DNA of 64,000 nucleotides from Campylobacter gracilis (GTDB taxonomy: Bacteria; Campylobacterota; Campylobacteria; Campylobacterales; Campylobacteraceae): contig NZ_CP012196.1 in NCBI RefSeq assembly GCF_001190745.1, positions 868,001 through 932,000 of the forward strand. The letters are read 5' to 3'. Below, piece after piece: positions 51,378 to 59,373 of this stretch (the first letter of the stretch is position 1; each line of letters begins with the position of its first letter). The position numbers and the translations under genes were made by a program. The notes under the pieces were generated by a model. That model did not search any database. It worked only from the letters and a program-made list of their open reading frames with translations, and was not told where the DNA came from.

Positions 51378-52667
51378 ATGAAAATTTTAAGAAGCACGGA
51401 CGCAAATTTCAAAGAGGAATTTGCGAGGTTGGTGCGCCGCGGCGAGACAGATATGAGATCGGTAACGCCCGTTGTTAGCGGCATCATCGAGGAGATCAGA
51501 GCGCGCGGCGATGAGGCGCTAGTTGAACAGATTGAGAAATTTGATAGATGGCGCGTACAGGGCGATTTGGCTATCACGCAAGAGCAGATGAGCCGTGCAT
51601 ATGAAGGCTTAACTGCAGAGCTAAAAAATGCGCTTCAGATCGCATACGAGCGCATCTACGCCTATCACGAAAAGCAGCTTGAGAGAAGCTGGTTTAGCTT
51701 CGATCCAAGCGGCGCGATGCTTGGGCAACAGATTACGCCGGTAGATCGCGCGGGGCTGTATATCCCGGGCGGTAAGGCGGCGTATCCGAGCTCGCTTCTT
51801 ATGAATGCGATCCCAGCAATCGTCGCGGGCGTGGAGGATATCAGCGTCTGCACCCCTGCCGTGGGCGATGTCGTAAACGAGCTACTGCTTGCGGCGATGC
51901 ATGTACTGGGGATCAAAAAAGCCTACAAGGTGGGCGGCGCCAGCGCGATCGCGGCGATGGCATACGGCACACGCACGATCGGTAAGGTCGACGTCATCAC
52001 GGGCCCCGGGAATATCTTCGTCGCAACCGCTAAAAAGCTCGTATTCGGCGACGTAAATATCGATATGATCGCGGGCCCTAGCGAAGTGGGTATCATCGCA
52101 AACGCCGCGGCAAATCCGCGCAACATCGCCGTGGATCTACTCAGCCAAGCCGAGCACGACGAGATCGCGAGCAGCTTTTTGATAAGCGACGATGAAAAAT
52201 TCGCTCTTGCCGTTGCAGAGCACATCGAGCGCGAGCTTCCTACGCTCGCGCGTGAGCCGATCGCCCGCGCCAGCGTGCAAAACAAAGGCGCGATCATCAT
52301 CGCGCGCGATATGAACGAATGCGTGGAGCTGATGAACGAGCTTGCAGTCGAGCACCTCGAGATCGCGACCGAGAACGCCTACGAGCTGCTTCCGCGCATA
52401 CGCCACGCAGGCGCGATATTTTTGGGTCACTACACGCCAGAAGCGATGGGCGATTACCTAGCAGGTCCCAACCATACGCTGCCGACCGGCGGAAGTGCGC
52501 GATTTTTCTCGCCTCTGGGGGTTTATAACTTCATCAAACGAAGCTCGATCATAGCGCTAAATAAGTGCGCCATAGACGAGCTAGGCGGCGCGTGCATGGC
52601 GCTAGCAGATGCCGAAGGGCTGGGCGCGCACAAAAAATCGGTGCAGATTAGATTTGAGGAGAAGTGA
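51378..52667 (+). CDS. hisD: Histidinol dehydrogenase HisD
   Basis: Last two steps of histidine synthesis, NAD-dependent zinc enzyme. 429 residues, standard. YIPGGKAAYPSSLLMNAIPA near 127, TGPGNIFVATAKKLV near 203, IAGPSEVGIIAN near 227, LSQAEHDEIASSF near 252, the catalytic EHLEIATENA near 325 and GPNHTLPTGGSARFFS near 365 are family signatures, and the zinc/base histidines are present. ATG after AAGGAG. Divergent from the Sel1-repeat gene. Confidence 0.97.
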   Translation: MKILRSTDANFKEEFARLVRRGETDMRSVTPVVSGIIEEIRARGDEALVEQIEKFDRWRVQGDLAITQEQMSRAYEGLTAELKNALQIAYERIYAYHEKQLERSWFSFDPSGAMLGQQITPVDRAGLYIPGGKAAYPSSLLMNAIPAIVAGVEDISVCTPAVGDVVNELLLAAMHVLGIKKAYKVGGASAIAAMAYGTRTIGKVDVITGPGNIFVATAKKLVFGDVNIDMIAGPSEVGIIANAAANPRNIAVDLLSQAEHDEIASSFLISDDEKFALAVAEHIERELPTLAREPIARASVQNKGAIIIARDMNECVELMNELAVEHLEIATENAYELLPRIRHAGAIFLGHYTPEAMGDYLAGPNHTLPTGGSARFFSPLGVYNFIKRSSIIALNKCAIDELGGACMALADAEGLGAHKKSVQIRFEEK

Positions 52668-53004
52668 TTTTGCAGCGGTAGCGAAATTGCGAAATGAAAT
52701 TTTAAAAAAGCGGCTCAGGGCTTAAAATTTGCCCGCATGTAGCTTAAAGCGGTTCGCATGCAGCTTAAAAATTGCGAAGCGAAATTTTAAAAAGCACCGG
52801 CGGCAGTTGCGAAACCAAGAGCTTAAATTTTAAAATTTAAAGACAAGTTAAATTTTAAAAAACGTAAGCGTCGCGGCGAGAGTAAAATTTTAAAATTTCA
52901 AAAGCGCTATAAATTTAAAAAAACGGTCGTATTTGATTAAAATTTAAGGCAAATTTACTAAGCGAAATGATATACTTTCGCTGATTTTTTACAAGGAGAG
53001 AAAA
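52668..53004. other. AAATTT-rich spacer, promoter of small exported protein
   Basis: 337 bp of AAATTTTAAA repeats with CGGTTCGCATGCAGCTTAAA-like echo phrases near 52730-52770. TATACT at 52971-52976 is the likely -10 of the following gene. Confidence 0.5.
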
Positions 53005-53295
53005 ATGAAAAAATCACTTTTAGTTTTGGCTAGTTTTGGCTTTGCGCTAAGTCTTAGCGCCGCAGATCTTTCAGATAGCTGCAAAGAGTATTTCGCAGAT
53101 CTTGATAAGATGGTCGATACCTACAAACAAGCCGGTCAAGAGCAGCAGGTCAAGATGTATGAGGATCAAAAAAAGCAGTCTATGGATCAGATCAGCGCGC
53201 TTCCTAAGGAGCAGCAAGAGGCCACTTGCAAGCAAGCTAAAGAAATGTTTAAGCAGATGATGGATCAGATGAAACAACAAGGCGTTATGAAATAA
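53005..53295 (+). CDS. Small exported protein, DUF5339-like
   Basis: 96 residues: signal peptide MKKSLLVLASFGFALSLSAA, then a short, highly helical mature part rich in Gln, Lys and Met (KMVDTYKQAGQEQQVKMYED, MFKQMMDQMKQQ). Two cysteines, in DSCKEYF and EATCKQAKE, could bond. It resembles small periplasmic proteins annotated DUF5339 in Campylobacter and Pasteurellaceae; no role is known to me. GGAGAG before the ATG, -10 TATACT upstream, terminator downstream: a single-gene unit, likely well expressed. Confidence 0.8.
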   Translation: MKKSLLVLASFGFALSLSAADLSDSCKEYFADLDKMVDTYKQAGQEQQVKMYEDQKKQSMDQISALPKEQQEATCKQAKEMFKQMMDQMKQQGVMK

Positions 53296-53328
53296 ATACC
53301 TTCGCGGGCACGATGATGCCTTCTTCAG

Positions 53329-53365
53329 TCGCGGCGATGCGATATCGTCGCGATTAATTCTTTTT
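53329..53365 (+). terminator. Rho-independent terminator after the DUF5339-like gene
   Basis: TCGCGGCGAT-GCGAT-ATCGTCGCGA, ten pairs including one G-U (53329-53353), followed by TTAATTCTTTTT. Confidence 0.75.
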
Positions 53366-53754
53366 AAACTCACACTTTTATTTTAAAAATTTTTAAATTT
53401 TAAAATTTGGATGTTTTATCCTCGTTGCTTTCAGGGCGCACTAAGAATTTCAGATTTTGATATTTAGCTTGTTGCAGGAAGTCAAAACCAATAAAGCGCT
53501 CGCCGTCGTTAAAATGCTCCGTAAGGCGATGCATCTTGGCATGGTGCCTGCAGCGCACTTAAGATTTACGAGCCGTTTTGGCGCGGCTCGAAACAGCGCC
53601 TCATCAATGTGACGAATTCAAGGCTCGGTTTAAGCGTTATTTTATCGCGATTTGAAATAGCCGTGGCTCATAGATAGAGCGAATTCACGTCTCAGTTTAC
53701 GGCTCTGCCTATGAAATTTACGGCCAAAAACATCTCGCAAAATCGCCTCGGATT
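53366..53754. other. Non-coding spacer with degenerate direct repeat
   Basis: About 390 bp. Two similar segments around GCGAATTCAxGxCTCxGTTTA occur near 53611-53632 and 53678-53699, period 67 bp. No gene or RNA recognised. Confidence 0.4.
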
Positions 53755-54372
53755 TTAATCCTTAGTAACGATCGCGCCGTTTTTTATTTCGTGCACGCAG
53801 GTATTTCCGTGCAGCTCCTTACCGGCATCTAAAGTATAGTAGTGCGTTGTTACTGTGCAGCGTAAATTGGCGTCGATAACAAACTCCTGCTTGGCGCGCA
53901 TCGGCGGCTTGCTTTTACCGCAGTGCACGTAATCGGCGTAAATTTCGCGACAATCGCTTATGCGAAATGCGTCGTTTAAAAGGCACATAAAAACGTATTC
54001 GTGCCCGCGTTCGCTATCTTGAAAATCCATCAGATAAAGCCTTAGCAGAATTGTTTTAGCGCTCTTTTCGGGCAAACGACAAGCTCTTATGTCTTTGATC
54101 CTCTTCCGATACGCGCTTAGATTGTCGATTAAAAAATTCTTCTTTGCGAACGAAAACAGCTCATTTTTATCAAGTAAATTTTTATCGATAGCCGCTAAGG
54201 GCGAAATTTCTCCCGGATAGCGCATTGGCAGTTGCGCGATCGGTAGATCGTCGTAAATATATTTCATACTCTGATAAATCTCTAGCCGCGGCGCATCGTC
54301 TCCCTTAGCCGCGGCATTTTCCATGCCGCATAGCGCAAGTAGGCACAGCAAAGATATCCACACCTTCTTCAT
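53755..54372 (-). CDS. Hypothetical exported protein
   Basis: 205 residues from the ATG at 54372 (AAGGGGGA seven bases upstream; the frame is open for 15 more codons upstream but with a non-signal start). Signal peptide MKKVWISLLCLLALCGMENAAA. The mature part has five cysteines (ACRLPE, FMCLLN, SDCREI, VHCGKS, LRCTVT) plus NTCVHE near the end. I recognise no family. Probably a periplasmic protein stabilised by disulfides. Confidence 0.72.
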   Translation of the reverse strand: MKKVWISLLCLLALCGMENAAAKGDDAPRLEIYQSMKYIYDDLPIAQLPMRYPGEISPLAAIDKNLLDKNELFSFAKKNFLIDNLSAYRKRIKDIRACRLPEKSAKTILLRLYLMDFQDSERGHEYVFMCLLNDAFRISDCREIYADYVHCGKSKPPMRAKQEFVIDANLRCTVTTHYYTLDAGKELHGNTCVHEIKNGAIVTKD

Positions 54373-54574
54373 AGCATTCCCCCTTGTTTCGGTCGTGATC
54401 CCTTTTCTCCTAATCATACTGCAAATTTTAAAGCCTTAATATGAAGAAAAAGATCAAAAATCAAAGCGCCGCTTTTACAGCCATCCTTAGCCGTCTTTTT
54501 TTCTATTCTGCCCTTGCTTTTGGGCCAATTTAATCCGAGTCCTCTTGTTCTTGTGTGAAACGGACGATGCGCGG
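54373..54574. other. Short spacer
   Basis: Holds nothing recognisable apart from upstream signals of the exported protein gene. Confidence 0.3.
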
Positions 54575-55270
54575 CTATTCGCCTTCCGTAGCCTTTTCGG
54601 TGAAGCTAACAATGTGCGGAGCTGCGATGCGCGCGTAATCCTGTGCGTTTAGGATGATCGAGTGATCGAGCAAGCCCGCGTTGAAAGCGATCTCTTCAAA
54701 GCGTCCGAACAGCGACGGATCGGCGATTAGCAGCAGCTTGTCGTGGAAGCTAAAGGGCGGCACCGAGCCGATGACGCAGTCCGTGAGATCGCCCACTTCA
54801 TCGGGGCTTACGAGCGATGCTTTCGTGCCGCCGAGCCCCTGTGCCAGGCGCTTTAGATCTGTTTTGTGATCGGCTGCGAAGACCGCTAGGACGTAGATCC
54901 TGCCGTTTCTGCCCGCGGGTTTGTCGCTAGGAAGCTTCAGCTGCTGCGGCACGTTTGCGCAAATTTGATCGGCGGTTAAAGTTAAATTTCCCGCGCAGGC
55001 GCCATTTTCGCAGCCTTGAGCGCTCGCAACGCAGGAAGCGTTGGGGTTTTGCGCGTTATCCGCTAAATTTAAATTTTGCGCGAAAGAAATTTGCCCGTCC
55101 TTAAAGCCCTTGATCGTGCAAACCAGCGCCTTTGCGCCTTGACCTAGCTGCGTGCCGCGGATTTTGGCGACTTCGGCGGAGGTGCCCGCGCTTTCGTGAG
55201 CTACGAGGCGGAAGCACGCCCCCTGCTGCGTCAAAAGCTCTTTTAGGCTTTCAAAAATTCTCTCTGACAT
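54575..55270 (-). CDS. YbaK/EbsC-family aminoacyl-tRNA deacylase-like protein with insert
   Basis: Cytoplasmic trans-editing protein of the YbaK/ProX fold, which removes wrong amino acids from tRNA. RLVAHESAGTSAEVAKIRGT (21-40) with GQGAKALVCTIKGF is the usual start; FAADHKTDLKRLAQGLGGTKASL (~130-152) contains the conserved K, and GSVPPFSFHDKLLLIADPSL (~168-187) the GxxPP motif. 231 residues versus ~160-170: residues ~57-120 form an Asn/Ala/Cys-rich insert with four cysteines. AAGGAGAG before ATG, and TATAAT upstream at 55293-55298. Which tRNA it edits cannot be told. Confidence 0.85.
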   Translation of the reverse strand: MSERIFESLKELLTQQGACFRLVAHESAGTSAEVAKIRGTQLGQGAKALVCTIKGFKDGQISFAQNLNLADNAQNPNASCVASAQGCENGACAGNLTLTADQICANVPQQLKLPSDKPAGRNGRIYVLAVFAADHKTDLKRLAQGLGGTKASLVSPDEVGDLTDCVIGSVPPFSFHDKLLLIADPSLFGRFEEIAFNAGLLDHSIILNAQDYARIAAPHIVSFTEKATEGE

Positions 55271-55765
55271 GCTCTCTCCTTGTTTTTGCGAAATTATACT
55301 AAAATTTTAACCAAACGACGCATCGGCGCCAAATTTTGCAGCCTTGTCGCCTTCACCGGCGCAATGCTGGCCGCCGCCGCGCGAGCTATGTATGTCGCGC
55401 ATTTTACGGCTAAATTTTTAAAATTTAAAAAGCGGATAGGCTAGGGCTCGCTAAATTGCGATGTACAGATCAAGGGCGCTAAATTTTGGCGCACAGGCGA
55501 GAAAAGGAGGGCTGCTAAATTTTACGGACGCAATCTACGCAAAAGTGCGATGAAATTCTACCGCACGCAAAATTTGCGCACAGATGCAGCAAAATTTCGC
55601 GATTAAAATTTACGCAAAGGCGTAGCCTGGTTTTTAAAAATGGCGGTTAAATTTTCTGCGCGCAGTTCGGCTAGCTAGCTCGTTTGCGAACGGCTAGGCT
55701 TTTCTGCGGCGCGGACATCTATCGGCGGGTCTCAAAAGCGGACCGTATATCTCATTTGCAGGCGG
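55271..55765. other. Spacer with duplicated fragment
   Basis: AAATTT-rich at 55300-55650. The 18-bp phrase CGGCTAGGCTTTTCTGCG occurs at 55691-55708 and again at 55763-55780, where it is the 3' end of the neighbouring pseudogene, so part of that gene end was duplicated. Confidence 0.55.
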
Positions 55766-56275
55766 CTAGGCTTTTCTGCGTGCACGCACCCGCGCGACGA
55801 CCTGCCAGAGCCCCGCATCGCTTCGCAGCTCCTTCCGCCACGAAAACGACGCCTCGCTCATCTGTGAAAAGAGATAGCGCATCGCCCCCTCGCCGTTTTG
55901 CACGAGCACGATCTATTCCGCTTCCTTGTGCGCAGTTAGGCGAAGTGCCGTGCCGACACAGCCGTAAAAAATATCCCACGTCCCGTTTGCGGGCTCATAA
56001 ATCCTTATCGTCGTGCCGTATTCGGCGTCCGCTTGCGGATTTGCGAGCCGTTGCGCGCGCGAGGGCACGATAAACACGTCCTGCACCGCGGATCCGTCCA
56101 AAACTCGCGCGAAGAGCCACTCGCCTCTGACTTCGCGCGGCGTGCCGCTCTGCAGACCGTCCGTCCACCATATATCCCAATCGCCGATGAGCGGTGCGAA
56201 AAAATCGTGCTCGCTCGGTATCTTTGCGCTCCGCGCGTCGCTGCACAGAGCCTTTGCAAATCCGCTTTTTTGCAT
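55766..56275 (-). pseudogene. DUF1579-like hypothetical protein gene interrupted by in-frame TAG
   Basis: From the ATG at 56275 (GGAG five bases upstream) the frame reads DFFAPLIGDWDIWWTDG, FARVLDGSAVQDVF, IRIYEPANGTWDIFY, then stops at TAG 55915-55913 (codon 121). In the same frame it resumes IVLVQNGEGAMRYLFSQM, ASFSWRKELRSDAGLWQ, ending RARRKA. The continuation is the usual C-terminus of this small beta-barrel-like family (F-S-W-R followed by a Trp and a basic end). Without the TAG the product would be about 169 residues. It is a second nonsense-cut gene of a recognisable family in this window. Confidence 0.75.
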
Positions 56276-56291
56276 TAACACTCCTGCAAAA

Positions 56292-56717
56292 TCATTTCAT
56301 CTTGCGGATTTTAGGCTCTTTGCTCTCTACGAGCTCGTAAATTTTAAGCTCGACCTTGACGTCTTTGGGCGCCAAAATTCTAATTTCGCCACCGTCGTAG
56401 GCGAATGGATGCGTGAGCTCGTAATAGATCCGCCTCTTTTGCTTCTTGCCGTCGCAGAGCATCAGCGTCTGAGCAAGCTCATCGCCGCCGCTAAACTCGT
56501 AATAAAGCCCGTCCGAGCCCTCTTTTTGCTCTATTTTGCCGCCGATCAGATACGCGTCGTTGCAATCGGCTTTGATCTCTTTCGAAAAGATCGCTTCGAC
56601 TTTAAATTGCTGCGGCGGCATCTTTGACGGCGTTAGCTGAAAGACGTTTAGCTGCTTTTGCGCCTCGCCGCCGAATAAAAACAGCGGCAACAAAAAGAAA
56701 AATACGCTTTTTCTCAT
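56292..56717 (-). CDS. Ecotin-like periplasmic serine protease inhibitor
   Basis: 141 residues: signal peptide MRKSVFFFLLPLFLFGGEA, then NVFQLTP, KADCNDAYLIGGKIE, GLYYEFSGGDELAQTLMLC, DGKKQKRRIYYEL and RILAPKDVKVELKIYE. These align along the whole mature length with E. coli ecotin (VIQLTP, EVDCN..GGKLE, STMMACPDGKKEK, YTPDNVDVKYRVWK). The reactive-site P1 Met84 of ecotin falls on Leu here (QTLML-C), and the two cysteines of the disulfide are kept. It should inhibit chymotrypsin- or elastase-like host proteases. AAGGAG-type site before the ATG. Confidence 0.82.
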   Translation of the reverse strand: MRKSVFFFLLPLFLFGGEAQKQLNVFQLTPSKMPPQQFKVEAIFSKEIKADCNDAYLIGGKIEQKEGSDGLYYEFSGGDELAQTLMLCDGKKQKRRIYYELTHPFAYDGGEIRILAPKDVKVELKIYELVESKEPKIRKMK

Positions 56718-56785
56718 TTTTTGCTCCTTGAAAAGATATTTTTATTCAAAATTTTAGCGAAATTTTTACTCATTAGTCTGAAATT

Positions 56786-57517
56786 TTAATCGACTTCGTT
56801 TTTTCCTATAATACAGATGATGTTTTTTAGCGCCTCCGTCTCTGATTTTAACGCCTCGCTATCGGTTTTTTGCGCGGCACTCTTTTTGTTTGCTAAATTT
56901 TTGCTAGAGCTTTTCGGCGAGGGCTTTTCGCGCGAGTTTAAAGCCTTGACGGCGTTGCGCGATATTTCGCCCTGCGTCTGCACGGCGGAAATTTCGCCGC
57001 TAGCCTCGCCAGCCTTGCTCGCGTGGCGGCTTAGCACGCTTTTGACGCGTATCTTTTCGCCTGCGTAAAACGCCTCGCAAAGCCCTCTTTGCGCCTCATA
57101 GTCGGTTACTTTGACGCCGCCTTCTTGAAATTTATAAAATTTTACCCGTTTTGCTCCTCGTAGCTCCCGGGCTCCGCCCCATACGCCGGCCTCCGCGTCC
57201 AGATCCGCGAGCGAAAATGCGCCGTCTGCCGCCTTATACATATTGCCGAGCCTTATCGGTATGCGTTCGCCGCTCTTTTTGGTAAGCACGAAGCCGATCT
57301 TTTCGCCCTCTTTTGGGTGCGGGCGGAATTGCTTGGAGAAAAACGCCGTGAAAAACGCGACCTCCTTGACCTCGCCGTCGGTGTCTAGGTATCTCGTCCA
57401 GCCATCTTCGGGCACGTCGATCTCGGCGACGTCTCGTCCGTCTTTTGCGCCGCATTTTAAGCTCGCGCAGCCGCTAAGCGCTAATGCCGCAAGCGCGGCT
57501 AGAAATAGGTTTTTCAT
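56786..57517 (-). CDS. Hypothetical lipoprotein with Lys/Ser-rich tail
   Basis: 243 residues. Lipoprotein signal MKNLFLAALAALALSGCA with lipobox LSGC at 14-17. The body (about 30-160) has beta-rich segments such as DGWTRYLDTDGEVKEVAFFT and GEKIGFVLTKKSGERIPIRL; residues ~165-243 are a low-complexity Ser/Lys/Ala/Glu tail of the type seen as inserts elsewhere in this window. No family recognised. Membrane-anchored, probably in the periplasm. Confidence 0.75.
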   Translation of the reverse strand: MKNLFLAALAALALSGCASLKCGAKDGRDVAEIDVPEDGWTRYLDTDGEVKEVAFFTAFFSKQFRPHPKEGEKIGFVLTKKSGERIPIRLGNMYKAADGAFSLADLDAEAGVWGGARELRGAKRVKFYKFQEGGVKVTDYEAQRGLCEAFYAGEKIRVKSVLSRHASKAGEASGEISAVQTQGEISRNAVKALNSREKPSPKSSSKNLANKKSAAQKTDSEALKSETEALKNIICIIGKNEVD

Positions 57518-57579
57518 ATCTTCCCTTCAAATAAATTTTGGCTCAGAGTAGGGCGCTCAGGCACGTAATCCGTAGGGCA

Positions 57580-57936
57580 TTATTTTAGGCTTGCGGGATA
57601 GCCGCTAAATTTTTCGATCCAGCCGTCCTCGCCGTAGAGCTCGCCGCAAAGCCCGTCCGAGAGCTCGGCTAGATTTTCGCCCGCCTCGTCCACAAGCCGC
57701 CAGCGCTCGCTTTGCTCGAAAAAGCTTAGCGTCTCATGCAGGACGTGATCGGTAAGATGCGCGCAAAGCGTCCTTAGCGTCTCCCTCTGCTGCGGCGAAA
57801 AGTCCGCTATCGATGCATATAGTCGCTCGCATCGCGCTCCTTTCATCCGCCCGTTCATGACCCCGTCCAACCACGCCAGCGACCCGTCTCTGAGCTGCCG
57901 CACATACTCTCGCCCGAAACTCTGCAAAACATCCAT
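57580..57936 (-). CDS. Hypothetical cytoplasmic protein
   Basis: 118 residues, helical and acidic, no signal peptide. Phrases such as VLQSFGREYVRQLRDGSLAW, SPQQRETLRTLCAHLTDHVL and LSDGLCGELYGEDGWIEKF look like a real folded protein, but I know no family. A 62-bp gap separates it from the lipoprotein gene. Ribosome site AAGGAG-like (AGGAGTG) before the ATG. Confidence 0.62.
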   Translation of the reverse strand: MDVLQSFGREYVRQLRDGSLAWLDGVMNGRMKGARCERLYASIADFSPQQRETLRTLCAHLTDHVLHETLSFFEQSERWRLVDEAGENLAELSDGLCGELYGEDGWIEKFSGYPASLK

Positions 57937-58305
57937 TTTTCACTCCTTGCATTTAAATTTTAAAATTTTTGGTACCTCGCCTAAATTTAGATCGAAATTT
58001 ACTCCCTAAGCTCGTTTAAGCTTTTTGCGTCCTAAATACGGCGCGCCGCATTCAACTTTTATAAAATTCTACTTAGCGAGCGCCGTTTTTTATCGTTTGC
58101 GCTGCTATTTTATCGCGCCGCAAAATTCGCGCTGCACCTCAAAGCCCAGCGTCGTTTAAATTTTAAAATCCGAAAGCTCGCGACCGAAATTTTAAAATTT
58201 AGGGCTTGATGAAATGCGTTTCGGCGCGACGGTATGCGCCGCTTGAAACTTTAAATTTTAAAAACTCGCACTTCGCCTCAAAGCCCGCTAGCGGGGCTAA
58301 ATTTA
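57937..58305. other. Spacer with palindrome CCCGCTAGCGGG
   Basis: AAATTT-rich. The perfect 12-bp palindrome at 58284-58295 lies 11 bp past the stop of the next minus-strand gene and may serve as a weak terminator, though the following T-run is poor. Confidence 0.45.
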
Positions 58306-58653
58306 TCAAGCCGATGTCGCCCAGATACGTAGAAATCGCTGTCCGCTCGCCTCAAACGAGCACTCCTGCCAATCCCAGTCGTTCTCGCCGCCCATTGCGA
58401 AATTACGAGGCTCGTCTGATAGAGCCGCCGCGCTCAAAGCAGCCGCTATACGCTCTTTCATAAAATCATCGGGCTCGCAGGGCGTAAATTTTTCAAATTT
58501 TATCTCGTAAAGGGAAGCGAGCCCAAAGTCCGCGCGCACGAGCTTGCCGCACTGCTGCGCGAACTCCGCCGCGCTATGTTCGTGCTTTGGGGCGTAGTAC
58601 CAAACCTCCAGCTCCTCGATGCTCTCGCCCTCAAATTTTATGGATTTTATCAT
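58306..58653 (-). CDS. Hypothetical cytoplasmic protein
   Basis: 115 residues from MIKSIKFEGESIEELEVWYY; an upstream start at 58665 is possible. Acidic, with DWDWQECSFEASG and RIWATSA at the end. It has the size and composition of small immunity- or effector-like proteins, but no family can be named and no toxin lies next to it. Confidence 0.6.
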   Translation of the reverse strand: MIKSIKFEGESIEELEVWYYAPKHEHSAAEFAQQCGKLVRADFGLASLYEIKFEKFTPCEPDDFMKERIAAALSAAALSDEPRNFAMGGENDWDWQECSFEASGQRFLRIWATSA

Positions 58654-58813
58654 TTCGTCTCCCATTTCGCTAGTCGCGGCGGTTTAAATTTCGTCGCTTA
58701 AAATTTCACTTGCTCCCATACGGCGCAGGTCTTACGCGCAAGATAAAACCTTCGCCATTCGGCGCAAGCGCGCTGCGCGGTCAAATTTTAAATTTATCCG
58801 CCGCGTTTTAAAT

Positions 58814-59357
58814 TCAGACGCCGAAGTCCGCCCGCATCCCCTCTTTGCCCCTCGGCGTAAAATAGCAAACGACGTAGCAGAGCATTCGGTCTTTGCAATC
58901 GTATTTGGCTTCGAGGCCACGGGTAATGCTCGCAAATTCCTGCGGCGGCTTGTCCGCAAAGGCGCCTCGCAGCTCCTCTGCGGCGATATGTCTTGGACTA
59001 AGGAGCAGATACGCTGCGCCGCCGTCCCCGTCCTCGCTGATGGCGCGTAAAATTTCATCGCTTGCGCGAATGCCCCTTGCCGTCCCACTCTCGCAGGCTC
59101 AAAAAGGTCGTGCCGCCGTCAGCGTCCAAAGCCTTTTCTGTTGGAATTTGAGCGCGTAAGGTGCCTTCATTTAAGCTCTCCTCGCTCGCGACCTCGATAA
59201 AAACGTCCGTGCCGAGCAGATAGCTGGTCCGCTCAAACTCGCTTTCGTACTCCCAGCCGTCAAATTTAGCGGCAAATTCGCGCACCCTCTCGTCCGCTTC
59301 GCAGCCGAACATCATCGCGTCGCTATCTGAAATTTTAACGATATAAGGCTCGTTCAT
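58814..59357 (-). pseudogene. Hypothetical protein gene with a +1 frameshift in a G4 run
   Basis: Begins at ATG 59357 (GGAAAACCTC before it): NEPYIVKISDSDAMMFGCEA and later TTFLSLREWDGKG. The frame then runs into a stop at 59055. One base on, the reading GIRASDEILRAISEDGDGG, AYLLLSPRHIAAEELRGAF and MLCYVVCYFTPRGKEGMRAD continues to a stop at 58814. Removing one G from the GGGG at 59073-59076 restores a single frame of about 180 codons. Family unknown. Either a recent mutation or a sequencing error; the G-run is too short for usual slipped-strand switching. Confidence 0.7.
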
Positions 59358-59373
59358 GAGGTTTTCCAAAATT

